Of a stretch of 64,000 nucleotides of DNA, positions 9,231-17,763 are shown piece after piece. This stretch comes from an uncultured Planctomycetaceae bacterium. GTDB taxonomy: Bacteria; Planctomycetota; Planctomycetia; Pirellulales; Pirellulaceae. Every line of letters begins with the position of its first letter. Within the stretch, counting starts at the first letter, position 1. Where the stretch lies: positions 35,538 to 99,537 of the forward strand of contig CALMEE010000100.1 in the NCBI GenBank assembly GCA_937862885.1, read 5' to 3'. The notes below the pieces were generated by a model. The model was not told the DNA's origin and made no database searches. It worked only from the letters and a program-made list of their open reading frames with translations. The position numbers and the translations under genes are program-made.

Positions 9231-11012
9231 TTGGCTGTCTCGTTTGCGTCGAGTAATGCCGCTCCAAGAGATGAACTCGACCCGAGGGATGTCTGCGTAG
9301 TGGGCCAATTTGGCGAGCCATGCAAGATCCCTCGACGGGCAATATCGACTGAAGTTTATAACCAGGGAGTACCTGTCTTGGCGAATTATGGATTCATTAT
9401 TGACAACCGAAAATGCATCGGTTGTCATGCGTGTACGGTCGCATGTAAGTCGGAACATGAAGTTCCCGTTGGCGTCAATCGAACATGGGTCAAGTACATT
9501 GAAAAGGGGGAATTTCCGAATTCGCGGCGTCTGTTTTCGGTGATGCGATGCAATCATTGCACGAATGCTCCCTGCGTGGAAATCTGTCCAGTATCGGCCC
9601 TTTATTATCGCAAGGATGGAATTGTCGATTTTGACCACAGACGCTGTATCGGATGCAAGGCCTGCATGCAGGCTTGTCCCTACGACGCGCTTTACATCAA
9701 TCCGGAAACGAGCACGGCGGCCAAATGTAATTACTGTGCTCATCGAATTGACATTGGACTTGAGCCTGCTTGCGTTAACGTTTGTCCAACTCAAGCAATT
9801 ATTTCTGGCGATTTGGATAATCCTGACTCACAGATTTCCAAATTGAGATCCCGGGAGCAAGTGTCCGTGCGAAAACCGGAAAAGGGTACGCTTCCTACCT
9901 TATTCTATATCGAAGGGGACGGGGCGTCTCTGGATCCTGCTGAAAATGAAGTTAATAGCGAGACGATGTGGGGCAAACAAGTTGCCGGTGTCGGACATTA
10001 CGCAAGATTCCAAGCACACGGCAAGGACGGCGGTCACGGCTCGGACGCGTTGTCACAGTTTTTGAGCCTAGGTGAATCAACTGAGGTCTATCAGCCGGAA
10101 AATGCCGATGCTAAGTACCGCATGAAGGCCGAGTTGGTTCGACAAGAAATTCAAACCCACAGTCGGCGAAGTTACGATGCACCCAGCAAAGGAGTGCTTT
10201 GGGGTTGGTTGGTTACATGTTACCTGTGGACCAAAGCGATTTCGGCTGGAGTTTGCATCATCACCATGTCGGCTGTGGCTTCAGGCATAGGAGTCGCTTC
10301 TTTGGAAGTCGAATGGCTTTCAGTAGTTCTGGCTCTAGTTTTTTTGGGATTGACCGGCATGTTTTTGACGGCTGATTTGGACCAGCCGAAGCGGTTCCTC
10401 TACGTGCTGTTGCGGCCTCAATGGCGATCATGGCTGGTGCGTGGCGCGTATATCATTACGGCGTACGCCGGTCTATTGAGTGTATGGTGTGTCCTCGCTT
10501 TGATTTCCCACACTTGGGCCTCGATATTGGCCGTACCCTTAATCATTCTGGCGGCGTTGACGGCGATTTACACAGCGTTTCTCTTCGCACAGGCGAAAGG
10601 CCGCGATTTTTGGCAAAACCCCGTGCTCCCGATTCACATGTTAGTGCATGCAATCATGGCTGGCGGCGCTTGTTTAACCTTCACGCTTCCCTTCACCGCC
10701 GAAGGTTGGCAAGTTTGGGTTCGCATGTCATTGATTTTTGCGATCATAGCCAAGTTGGCTTGCGATATGTTCGAACTGTGGACAAAACATCCGACGCGGG
10801 ATACGGATCGCGCAGTAAAGATGATTTTTGGCGGCCGTTATTCGACGCTGTATTGGGTTTTTGTCTTTTTGCTTGGTTCGATTGTACCCTTTGTAATCGC
10901 CTGGATCATGCCGACGGCGATGATGCCAGTCGCTGGCATCTTGTTGTTGATCGGAGTTTATGTTTCAGAACACATTTGGGTTCATGCTCCGCAACGAATC
11001 CCCTTGGCATAA
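9231..11012 (+). CDS. Fused four-cluster ferredoxin (DmsB/NrfC-like) and NrfD/DmsC-like membrane subunit
   Basis: This electron-transfer partner of the molybdoenzyme encoded next has 593 residues. Residues about 50-190 carry four cysteine groups of a DmsB-type [4Fe-4S] ferredoxin: CIGCHACTVACK, CNHCTNAPCVEICP, CIGCKACMQACP and CNYCAH with CVNVCP. After a linker of roughly 130 residues, residues about 320-590 contain some eight hydrophobic helices of the NrfD/DmsC/PsrC quinone-interacting type, including LTADLDQPKRFLYVLLRPQWRS. These are normally two separate subunits; here they are one chain. The start is uncertain: the frame allows only a TTG at 9231, and a later non-ATG start is possible. 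It ends 72 bases before the catalytic subunit. Confidence 0.85.
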   Translation: MAVSFASSNAAPRDELDPRDVCVVGQFGEPCKIPRRAISTEVYNQGVPVLANYGFIIDNRKCIGCHACTVACKSEHEVPVGVNRTWVKYIEKGEFPNSRRLFSVMRCNHCTNAPCVEICPVSALYYRKDGIVDFDHRRCIGCKACMQACPYDALYINPETSTAAKCNYCAHRIDIGLEPACVNVCPTQAIISGDLDNPDSQISKLRSREQVSVRKPEKGTLPTLFYIEGDGASLDPAENEVNSETMWGKQVAGVGHYARFQAHGKDGGHGSDALSQFLSLGESTEVYQPENADAKYRMKAELVRQEIQTHSRRSYDAPSKGVLWGWLVTCYLWTKAISAGVCIITMSAVASGIGVASLEVEWLSVVLALVFLGLTGMFLTADLDQPKRFLYVLLRPQWRSWLVRGAYIITAYAGLLSVWCVLALISHTWASILAVPLIILAALTAIYTAFLFAQAKGRDFWQNPVLPIHMLVHAIMAGGACLTFTLPFTAEGWQVWVRMSLIFAIIAKLACDMFELWTKHPTRDTDRAVKMIFGGRYSTLYWVFVFLLGSIVPFVIAWIMPTAMMPVAGILLLIGVYVSEHIWVHAPQRIPLA

Positions 11013-11084
11013 ACACACTTTATCCGGTTTGTCGAATTCCCCATGCCGGTCCCATTTCGAATTTGAACTTCGGACGAACAGGAA

Positions 11085-13949
11085 ATGAACTTGACCCCCA
11101 AACGCAGTCTAATTGAACGCATTGCGACCGCTCTAAAAATCGTTCCTCCGCTCGACGAGGCATTGGCTGGTGACGAACCTGCGCTCCCCATTTTGGGGAA
11201 TGGCGCTCAATTGCAAAAATATCCGCCGCCGGAGAGATGGGATGACTGGACGGAGTACGATCCACACGTATGGCCGGTTCGTAAGAAGCGTTCCTACATG
11301 ATTGTTCCGACGACGTGTTTCAACTGTGAGTCAGCATGCGGATTGTTGGGCTATATCGATAAAGAGACGGGTGAAGTCCGCAAGTTCGAAGGCAATCCGT
11401 ACCACCCTGGGAGCCGAGGTCGTAATTGCGCTAAAGGACCTGCCACCATCAATCAAATTCAAGACACTGATCGCATTCTCTATCCGATGAAAAGAGTTGG
11501 TCAGCGCGGCGAGGGGAAGTGGGAACGCGTCAGTTGGGAAAGCGTGTTGGACGAAATCGCCGGACGAATCCGCCAAGCGATCCAAGACGGGCGCAATAAC
11601 GAAGTCGTGTATCATGTCGGTCGTCCCGGTCATGAAGGCTACATTGAAAGAGTCTTAACTGCCTGGGGAGTGGACGGTCACAATAGTCATACAAATATCT
11701 GCTCTTCCGGAGCGCGGTTTGGGTATGCAATTTGGCAAGGTTACGATCGCCCTTCACCAGATCACGCGAATGCCGATTTCATTTTGTTAATCAGTGCTCA
11801 CCTTGAATCCGGCCACTACTTTAATCCACATGCCCAGCGGATTGTTGAAGGCTTAATGTCCGGCGCAGAGTTGGCCGTCATGGACCCGCGGTTGTCAAAC
11901 ACGGCCAGCGCCGCCAACTATTGGCTCCCGACATTCCCAGGTAGCGAAGCTGCAGTATTGTTGGCCATGGCCAAGGTGATCATCGATGAAGGCCTGTACA
12001 ACCGAGACTTTCTGTACCATTGGGTGAACTGGCGCGAATACATGCGTGCTAAGCATGCAAATCGCCCGCTTGAATTTGCTGAGTTCATCAACGCATTAAA
12101 AGACGAATACCGCGAGTATACGCTGGATTATGCGGCACAAGAGTCGGGTGTGCCAGTTGAACAAATCCTTACGGTCGCCAGGAAGATCGGTCGCGCTGGT
12201 ACTCGCTTTGCGGCACACAATTGGCGCAGCGCGGCCAGCGGCAACTTGGGAGGTTGGGCTGTATCGCGGTGCCTGCACTTTTTGAACGTATTGACCGGCA
12301 GTGTTGGAACAGTTGGCGGGACGTCTCCCAGCGGCTGGAACAAATTCCATCCAAAATTCTTCGATACGCCTCCAGCTCACAAGTTTTGGAATGAATTGCA
12401 TTTTCCCAACGAGTATCCGCTGGCGCATTATGAAATGAGTTTCTTGCTGCCGCACTTCTTAAAGCAAGGTCGAGGACGGTTGGACACATATTTTACGCGG
12501 GTGTTCAATCCGGTATGGAGTTATCCCGATGGCTTCAGTTGGATTGAAATGTTGAGTGATGAAACGTCTGTAGGCATGCACATCGCTTTGACTCCGACGT
12601 GGAATGAAACCGCTTACTTTGCTGACTATGTCCTTCCGATGGGGCACGCCAGCGAACGCCATGATCTCAATAGCTATGAAACACATAGTGGGCTTTGGAT
12701 CGCTTTTCGGCAACCAATTTTACGCGAGGCAGCACGCCGACGAGGAGAGGCGGTCCAATTCACCTGGCAGGTTAATCCAGGTGAAGTTTGGGAAGAGGAT
12801 GAATTTTGGATTGAACTATCGTGGCGAATCGATCCGGACGGCACGTTAGGCATCAAAGAGCATTTCATTTCACCCTATCGACCGGGCGAAAAGGTTTCGA
12901 TTGACGAATATTATCAGTTCATATTCGATCACACTCCGGGATTGCCAGAAAAGGCCAAATCGGAGAACCTGTCGACTCTCGACTACATGCGGAAATACGG
13001 TGCGTTCGAAGTCGAATCGAAATCTTATGAAAAACATTTGAAGCCACTCTCGACTGAACAACTCGCCAATGCAACGTTCAACTCCGACGGCACCATTACT
13101 CGCGATAACACGATCATTGGTATCTCTGTCGGCGAGCAATCTCATGCCGGCTTCCCCAGCCCGTCAAAGCGGCAAGAGTTTTATTCGCAAACGCTTGTCG
13201 ATTGGGGATGGCCCGAGTATTCGTTGCCGACATACATCAAATCACATGTCCATCACGAATCCATCGATATTGAAAAAAATGAATTCCTATTAATGCCCAC
13301 CTACCGCTTGCCCACGCTAATCCACTCGCGTAGCGGAAATGCGAAGTGGTTGGCGGAAATTTCGAATCGGAATCCGCTGTGGATCCACCATCGGGATGCA
13401 GAGCGACTCGGTGTCACCGACGGCGGGTTGGTCCGAGTCACGACGGAGATCGGTTATTTCGTGAACTGCGTTTGGACGACGGAGGCCATTAAACCAGGTG
13501 TGGTGTGTTGTTCACATCATTTAGGTCGGTGGCGTCGCGCTCAAGACCCGCCAGCTAATCGCTGGGCGACGAATCTCGTCGACCTGAAACGAGCGAGCGG
13601 CTCAGCCAAATGGAAAATGAGAATTGTCGGTGGGATTGAACGATACGATAGCGACGACCATGACTCTCAACGAATCTTCTGGGGGGATGGCGGTGTTGCG
13701 CAGAACTTGACGTTTCCCGTGCATCCAGATCCGATCAGCGGCATGCATTGCTGGCACCAGAAGGTCACGATGGAAGCAGCTCGCGCCGAAGACCAGTATG
13801 GTGATGTTGAGGTTGATACGGAAAAGGCGTATCAAATCTATTTGGAATGGCTAAAACTCGCACGTCCAGCTCCCGGGCCGGATAACCTAAGACGCCCGTT
13901 GTGGCTCAAGCGCCCATTAAGTCCAATTAAAGAGAAGTTTTACCTTTAA
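11085..13949 (+). CDS. Molybdopterin oxidoreductase catalytic subunit (DMSO-reductase superfamily)
   Basis: The 954-residue protein has the N-terminal [4Fe-4S] ligands C78, C81, C85 and C115 (CFNCESACGLL to NCAKG), followed by bis-MGD-binding domains. The segment HTNICSSGAR offers C206 as the likely Mo ligand. The C-terminal cap domain includes LIHSRSGNAKWLAEISNRNPLWIH. No Tat (twin-arginine) signal precedes the first cluster, so the subunit is probably cytoplasmic. In that respect it resembles the sulfite-oxidising SoeABC complexes more than periplasmic polysulfide or DMSO reductases. The substrate cannot be deduced. With the upstream FeS/NrfD fusion it should form a membrane-bound, quinone-linked complex. 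Confidence 0.9.
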   Translation: MNLTPKRSLIERIATALKIVPPLDEALAGDEPALPILGNGAQLQKYPPPERWDDWTEYDPHVWPVRKKRSYMIVPTTCFNCESACGLLGYIDKETGEVRKFEGNPYHPGSRGRNCAKGPATINQIQDTDRILYPMKRVGQRGEGKWERVSWESVLDEIAGRIRQAIQDGRNNEVVYHVGRPGHEGYIERVLTAWGVDGHNSHTNICSSGARFGYAIWQGYDRPSPDHANADFILLISAHLESGHYFNPHAQRIVEGLMSGAELAVMDPRLSNTASAANYWLPTFPGSEAAVLLAMAKVIIDEGLYNRDFLYHWVNWREYMRAKHANRPLEFAEFINALKDEYREYTLDYAAQESGVPVEQILTVARKIGRAGTRFAAHNWRSAASGNLGGWAVSRCLHFLNVLTGSVGTVGGTSPSGWNKFHPKFFDTPPAHKFWNELHFPNEYPLAHYEMSFLLPHFLKQGRGRLDTYFTRVFNPVWSYPDGFSWIEMLSDETSVGMHIALTPTWNETAYFADYVLPMGHASERHDLNSYETHSGLWIAFRQPILREAARRRGEAVQFTWQVNPGEVWEEDEFWIELSWRIDPDGTLGIKEHFISPYRPGEKVSIDEYYQFIFDHTPGLPEKAKSENLSTLDYMRKYGAFEVESKSYEKHLKPLSTEQLANATFNSDGTITRDNTIIGISVGEQSHAGFPSPSKRQEFYSQTLVDWGWPEYSLPTYIKSHVHHESIDIEKNEFLLMPTYRLPTLIHSRSGNAKWLAEISNRNPLWIHHRDAERLGVTDGGLVRVTTEIGYFVNCVWTTEAIKPGVVCCSHHLGRWRRAQDPPANRWATNLVDLKRASGSAKWKMRIVGGIERYDSDDHDSQRIFWGDGGVAQNLTFPVHPDPISGMHCWHQKVTMEAARAEDQYGDVEVDTEKAYQIYLEWLKLARPAPGPDNLRRPLWLKRPLSPIKEKFYL

Positions 13950-14160
13950 TAAGGCGCGTGTAGGTCCTGTGTGTTGCGGCGAGGAAGAACTTGCATTCCA
14001 AAACGCGTTTGTTGGCGTTTCGACGAATGGAATTCGAAACTTGGCGACCAACGGCTGGCCAGAATGTGTAGTAACACTTGATCTTTGATATACGCGACAA
14101 AAGATCTTTTTGATCGACAAACGGAACTAGGATGTATGCGCGCACGAGTGGATAGGTACT

Positions 14161-16164
14161 CTACGTCCAATTTTTTGACAAGAAATGCGACAAGCCCATG
14201 ACTGTGAGCATGGGGTTCACTCCGACACTTGTCGGAAAAGCACTGGCGTCTGCAACATAAAGGTTTTGATAGTCAAAGCTACGTCCGGTCGGATCAAACA
14301 CTCCATCCGCGGGCGTTCTAGCGATTCGACATGTCGACATTTGATGTGCGCTGAACAAACTGATGCGGTTGCTTGCCGTTCCCGCACGTGTGATTGTCTC
14401 CAAGAATCGCCCGAAATCATCCCCTGGTCGAAAAATGATTGGCGTTTGATGCGGTCCCAAGATTAAATCGGCCTCCGCCGCACGATGAATTTCGCACGCT
14501 CCGTGAACACCACGCATTAGGTGTTGCGAATCGAATCTACTGAGTCGGTAGTCGACGCTAGTGCGGTTATTCTTATGGGTGACTCTGCCAGAATTACGGT
14601 CGCGTGTAATGATGATGATATTCGCTAGGTTGGCAAAGTGGCGCATTAAATCTTTGTGCTGACGAGAACTTTCCCAGGCCAGCGCCATGGCTCCGAAACC
14701 TGGATGCATGGGTGCCACCTCTAAACGACAACCGTAACCGCGTCTATCTAGGTTTGAAAATTCAGTGCACACAACCGTCTGCGGTGCGCCGTGCCAGGCT
14801 CGAACCGGATCGGGAAATCGAGATGCAATCGCCGTCGTCGGGTGTAGGTGCAGATATCTGCCAATATTGGGATTGGTAAACCCACTTCGTAAAAGTATGG
14901 CTGCAGACTGGATGGCGCCACCTGCCAAGACGACGGCGTTACAATCAATTTCGATTGGGTATTCGCCGTAAGATCCTTTTGTGATCGCCCGCGCAAATTT
15001 GACGTTCTTATCTCTAGTGACCAGTTGCACTACTTCACAATTTGCTACGATCCTCGCCCCGCGATCAACAGCATCTTTGAGATAGGTGCGACGCGCGTCT
15101 TGCTTGGCGCCGCTGCGGCAACCATACCCGCAAAACCCACAATCTCCACAGCCGACTGCGTTTCTTTCGATAAGTTCTGTCTTGTATGCCAACGACCGCG
15201 CTCCATCCAATAACAATTGATTCTGCCGGTTGTGGTAACTATGCTCTGAATTTACACTTAGTTTTAAGCGGACATCGCTGATACATTCGCCAAATTGTGA
15301 TCCTGCATGAAGTGGCAAGCCAAACTCATATTCCCAATGTTGGCGTATATCCGCAGGTAGTTCCAAGCAACTCATCCAGTTGACGGTCGTTCCTCCTCCG
15401 ACCGTGCTTCCACTGAGTATGATCGTCCCTAAATCTCGACTTGAAAACGAACCAAACTTTTCAAACAGTTTTCGATTTCCATCGAACTCGCTAGTCCCCA
15501 AAGCGACACCATCGCAATATTCTCCTTTTTCAACGACCAGTACATCTTTTCCAGCGCTCGCGAGATTGCAAGCGGCCACGGAGCCGCCCGCTCCAGACCC
15601 AATGACCAAGAAGTCGCACGATAATCGCTGTGCATTTTTCAGCAGCAACACAGGTAAATTCGCATGCGACGCCCGTTGATCGTTCGTTCCTTGGTAACCG
15701 ATTTCCGACCAAGTCGGATTTTCATGCCCGTTTGGTTCAATCAGGTCTTGCGGGTGTGCCGCGTAGCACAAAAATAACGTCACACGTTTGATCGCTTGGA
15801 AGAAACGCCGCAAGCCTGGATTTCGGCTATTGGCTAGGTTCCGCAATGCACGTTCGCGCTCCAGATGGGCCAATTTTGAAAACGGTCGCCAATTCCCAGT
15901 GAGAATTTTGCAGGCAAGCGGACGTTCGAGTCCGTTCAGAACACGCACAAAATCTCGCCGTTCACGCTGCGATAATGTGATAAGCCGTCTTTCAATTGCA
16001 TTGACCACTCGATATCGGCTAGCATGATTTTCCGCGATAGCACCTTCGGTTTCACCCAGTTTTTGTGATGAATTGCCATTTGTATCCCGGCCATCAGGGG
16101 GTGTTTGACTTACAAGTGTCTCACAAATCAGGTGCAGTGTATTTCGTTGTTGTTCGTTTAGCAT
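14161..16164 (-). CDS. GMC-family oxidoreductase (long-chain alcohol/cholesterol oxidase-like)
   Basis: The 667-residue flavoprotein has an FAD-binding dinucleotide fold near residue 190 (FLVIGSGAGGSVAACNLASAGKDVLVVEKG). It also has the GMC substrate-side motif GGGTTVNWMSCLELP and the C-terminal segment SAHQMSTCRIARTP to FPTSVGVNPMLTVMGL with the catalytic His region. A cysteine cluster CGDCGFCGYGC at about residue 345 is usual in the long-chain alcohol oxidase branch. The first 150 residues are helical and resemble a gluconate-dehydrogenase-subunit-3-like domain. The gene is convergent with the Mo enzyme, and its substrate is unknown. Confidence 0.88.
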   Translation of the reverse strand: MLNEQQRNTLHLICETLVSQTPPDGRDTNGNSSQKLGETEGAIAENHASRYRVVNAIERRLITLSQRERRDFVRVLNGLERPLACKILTGNWRPFSKLAHLERERALRNLANSRNPGLRRFFQAIKRVTLFLCYAAHPQDLIEPNGHENPTWSEIGYQGTNDQRASHANLPVLLLKNAQRLSCDFLVIGSGAGGSVAACNLASAGKDVLVVEKGEYCDGVALGTSEFDGNRKLFEKFGSFSSRDLGTIILSGSTVGGGTTVNWMSCLELPADIRQHWEYEFGLPLHAGSQFGECISDVRLKLSVNSEHSYHNRQNQLLLDGARSLAYKTELIERNAVGCGDCGFCGYGCRSGAKQDARRTYLKDAVDRGARIVANCEVVQLVTRDKNVKFARAITKGSYGEYPIEIDCNAVVLAGGAIQSAAILLRSGFTNPNIGRYLHLHPTTAIASRFPDPVRAWHGAPQTVVCTEFSNLDRRGYGCRLEVAPMHPGFGAMALAWESSRQHKDLMRHFANLANIIIITRDRNSGRVTHKNNRTSVDYRLSRFDSQHLMRGVHGACEIHRAAEADLILGPHQTPIIFRPGDDFGRFLETITRAGTASNRISLFSAHQMSTCRIARTPADGVFDPTGRSFDYQNLYVADASAFPTSVGVNPMLTVMGLSHFLSKNWT

Positions 16165-16404
16165 ATTTCACGCTATCCTTTACGCGTCCATGCCGCAAGG
16201 TAGAATTCGCTTGCTAGTCGCACATCGGTATGTATTTTCGGTTGACGTTAGTTGAATTGGCACACGCGTAGTTGTAAAAGGAATACGTCAATTTCTGGCC
16301 ACGCCGAAAAATATCACAGTTGTCAATTAATTTATGGCCGTAACTCATGTGCAGCGTGGATGGTTCGATTTGCGGAATGTTCTGTTTAGTTGTAGCGACC
16401 GATA

Positions 16405-17265
16405 ATGAAAAATTCGAGCAAAATTAAGTTTGGCAACGCTCGTGCCAAACGCGTCATTAATAAAAGGAATACTCAATCCACCGAAACTCTCGCAAGGTAT
16501 CGCCGACGCAAATGGACAGTATACCTATTGTTGGTGTTAGGTTGCGTGGGGTCCTTGGTCTATTACGCCGTTCAATCGACGCAGAAAATGCCAGACTTTT
16601 ATCAGACTGCATTAAACGTTGATCGAGAAATCTATCGCGCTGCAGGACGTCGATTTGAAACTCAAATTCTGCAGTTGAACTCAGACATACGAGCCCAGTC
16701 CGAATGGACGGCAGTTTTCTCGCAGGATCAGGTCAACGGGTGGTTGGCGGTTGAGTTGCCCGAAAACTTTCCAGAAAGTATTCCACCGGAAATGGACCAA
16801 CCGCGAGTTGCATTACTCGACGATGAAGTTCAACTTGCATTCCGCTTTACATCGAGTCGGTTTTGCGGGATCGTAAAAGCAATTGGGAACATTTTCTGTA
16901 CCGAAGATCCCAACCATATTGCAATTGAAATTCGGCAAGTACGCAGCGGAGTATTTCCGTTGCCGATCGAACTTTGGGCCGATGGGATTAAACACGGATG
17001 CGACAATGCGGGAATCACCATGTACTGGACGCAAAAGGATGGAAATCCGGTCGCGATAGTTGAATTGCCGGAGCGATTTTTGGATATTCGCGATCGCCGT
17101 ATTCGGGTGGAGAGCATCCAATTGCGGTCGAATGAAATTGTGATGAGCGGGACGTCAACGCCGATCGACGCCAACCAGCGAGAAATAGCCAAATTCTCGA
17201 ATCCTAGACGATCGTCCAATGATTCTCAGGCAACCGTTGGTGACCAAGTGACCCACCAACGATGA
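16405..17265 (+). CDS. Membrane-anchored hypothetical protein
   Basis: The 286-residue protein has a very basic N-terminus followed by one transmembrane segment at about residues 37-55 (WTVYLLLVLGCVGSLVYYAV). A roughly 200-residue extracytoplasmic domain then includes WTAVFSQDQVNGWLAVELPENFP and WADGIKHGCDNAGITMYW. The QVNGWLAVELPENFP region resembles planctomycete proteins of unknown function. Its last 40 bases overlap the 3' end of the convergent LigD-like gene. Confidence 0.65.
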   Translation: MKNSSKIKFGNARAKRVINKRNTQSTETLARYRRRKWTVYLLLVLGCVGSLVYYAVQSTQKMPDFYQTALNVDREIYRAAGRRFETQILQLNSDIRAQSEWTAVFSQDQVNGWLAVELPENFPESIPPEMDQPRVALLDDEVQLAFRFTSSRFCGIVKAIGNIFCTEDPNHIAIEIRQVRSGVFPLPIELWADGIKHGCDNAGITMYWTQKDGNPVAIVELPERFLDIRDRRIRVESIQLRSNEIVMSGTSTPIDANQREIAKFSNPRRSSNDSQATVGDQVTHQR

Positions 17266-17606
17266 TCTTCCTGATCCATCTGAATAAAGCTAATCGTCCC
17301 GTCCAATTGTGAACTGAGAAGTCGCCAAGCGAGACCAGAACCTTGGGGATCGATTCGTTGGCACAAGCCCCCATCGACGCGTGTTACCCAGCCACGCCCA
17401 CCAGAAATTGGACCTTCGTATTCCAAATATGCGAGCCGATGGTCGGGCAACTTCGCGGCAATGGCTCGCTCCTCCACGATCGGCCAGTCTGATACCTCCC
17501 AAACGCGTAGGCTTCCGTCTGCTTCCAACATCACGTCATAGTGGTCGGTTCGACTCGATCCCGGAGGAAATTGGTGCCTCAAGATGACGAAGCGTTTATC
17601 CTGCAT
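17226..17606 (-). CDS. Stand-alone LigD-type 3'-phosphoesterase domain
   Basis: The 126-residue product matches the N-terminal phosphoesterase (PE) domain of LigD-type DNA ligases. FVILRHQFPPGSSRTDHYDVMLEADGSL corresponds to the family's H-(Y/H)-D-(F/V) active-site strand. LPDHRLAYLEYEGPISGG corresponds to the V-x-D-H-P-L-x-Y-x-x-F-E-G block. In LigD the PE domain trims 3'-phosphate or ribonucleotide ends during non-homologous end joining. Here it stands alone without ligase or polymerase domains, as in several archaea and planctomycetes. The gene overlaps the convergent upstream hypothetical gene by 40 bases. Confidence 0.85.
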   Translation of the reverse strand: MQDKRFVILRHQFPPGSSRTDHYDVMLEADGSLRVWEVSDWPIVEERAIAAKLPDHRLAYLEYEGPISGGRGWVTRVDGGLCQRIDPQGSGLAWRLLSSQLDGTISFIQMDQEDHRWWVTWSPTVA

Positions 17607-17763
17607 AATGACGGCTGAACTTGATTACGGAATACGGAGCGCCAAGGGCCGCTGCGCGTTTCAAATGAGACCAACTCAAGTGTACCAATCGACTCAGACG
17701 CGCAGTCGATAATTTCGCGCCCAGAGAAAAATGGTCCATTTCCACGAATGAATTATCACTGAA

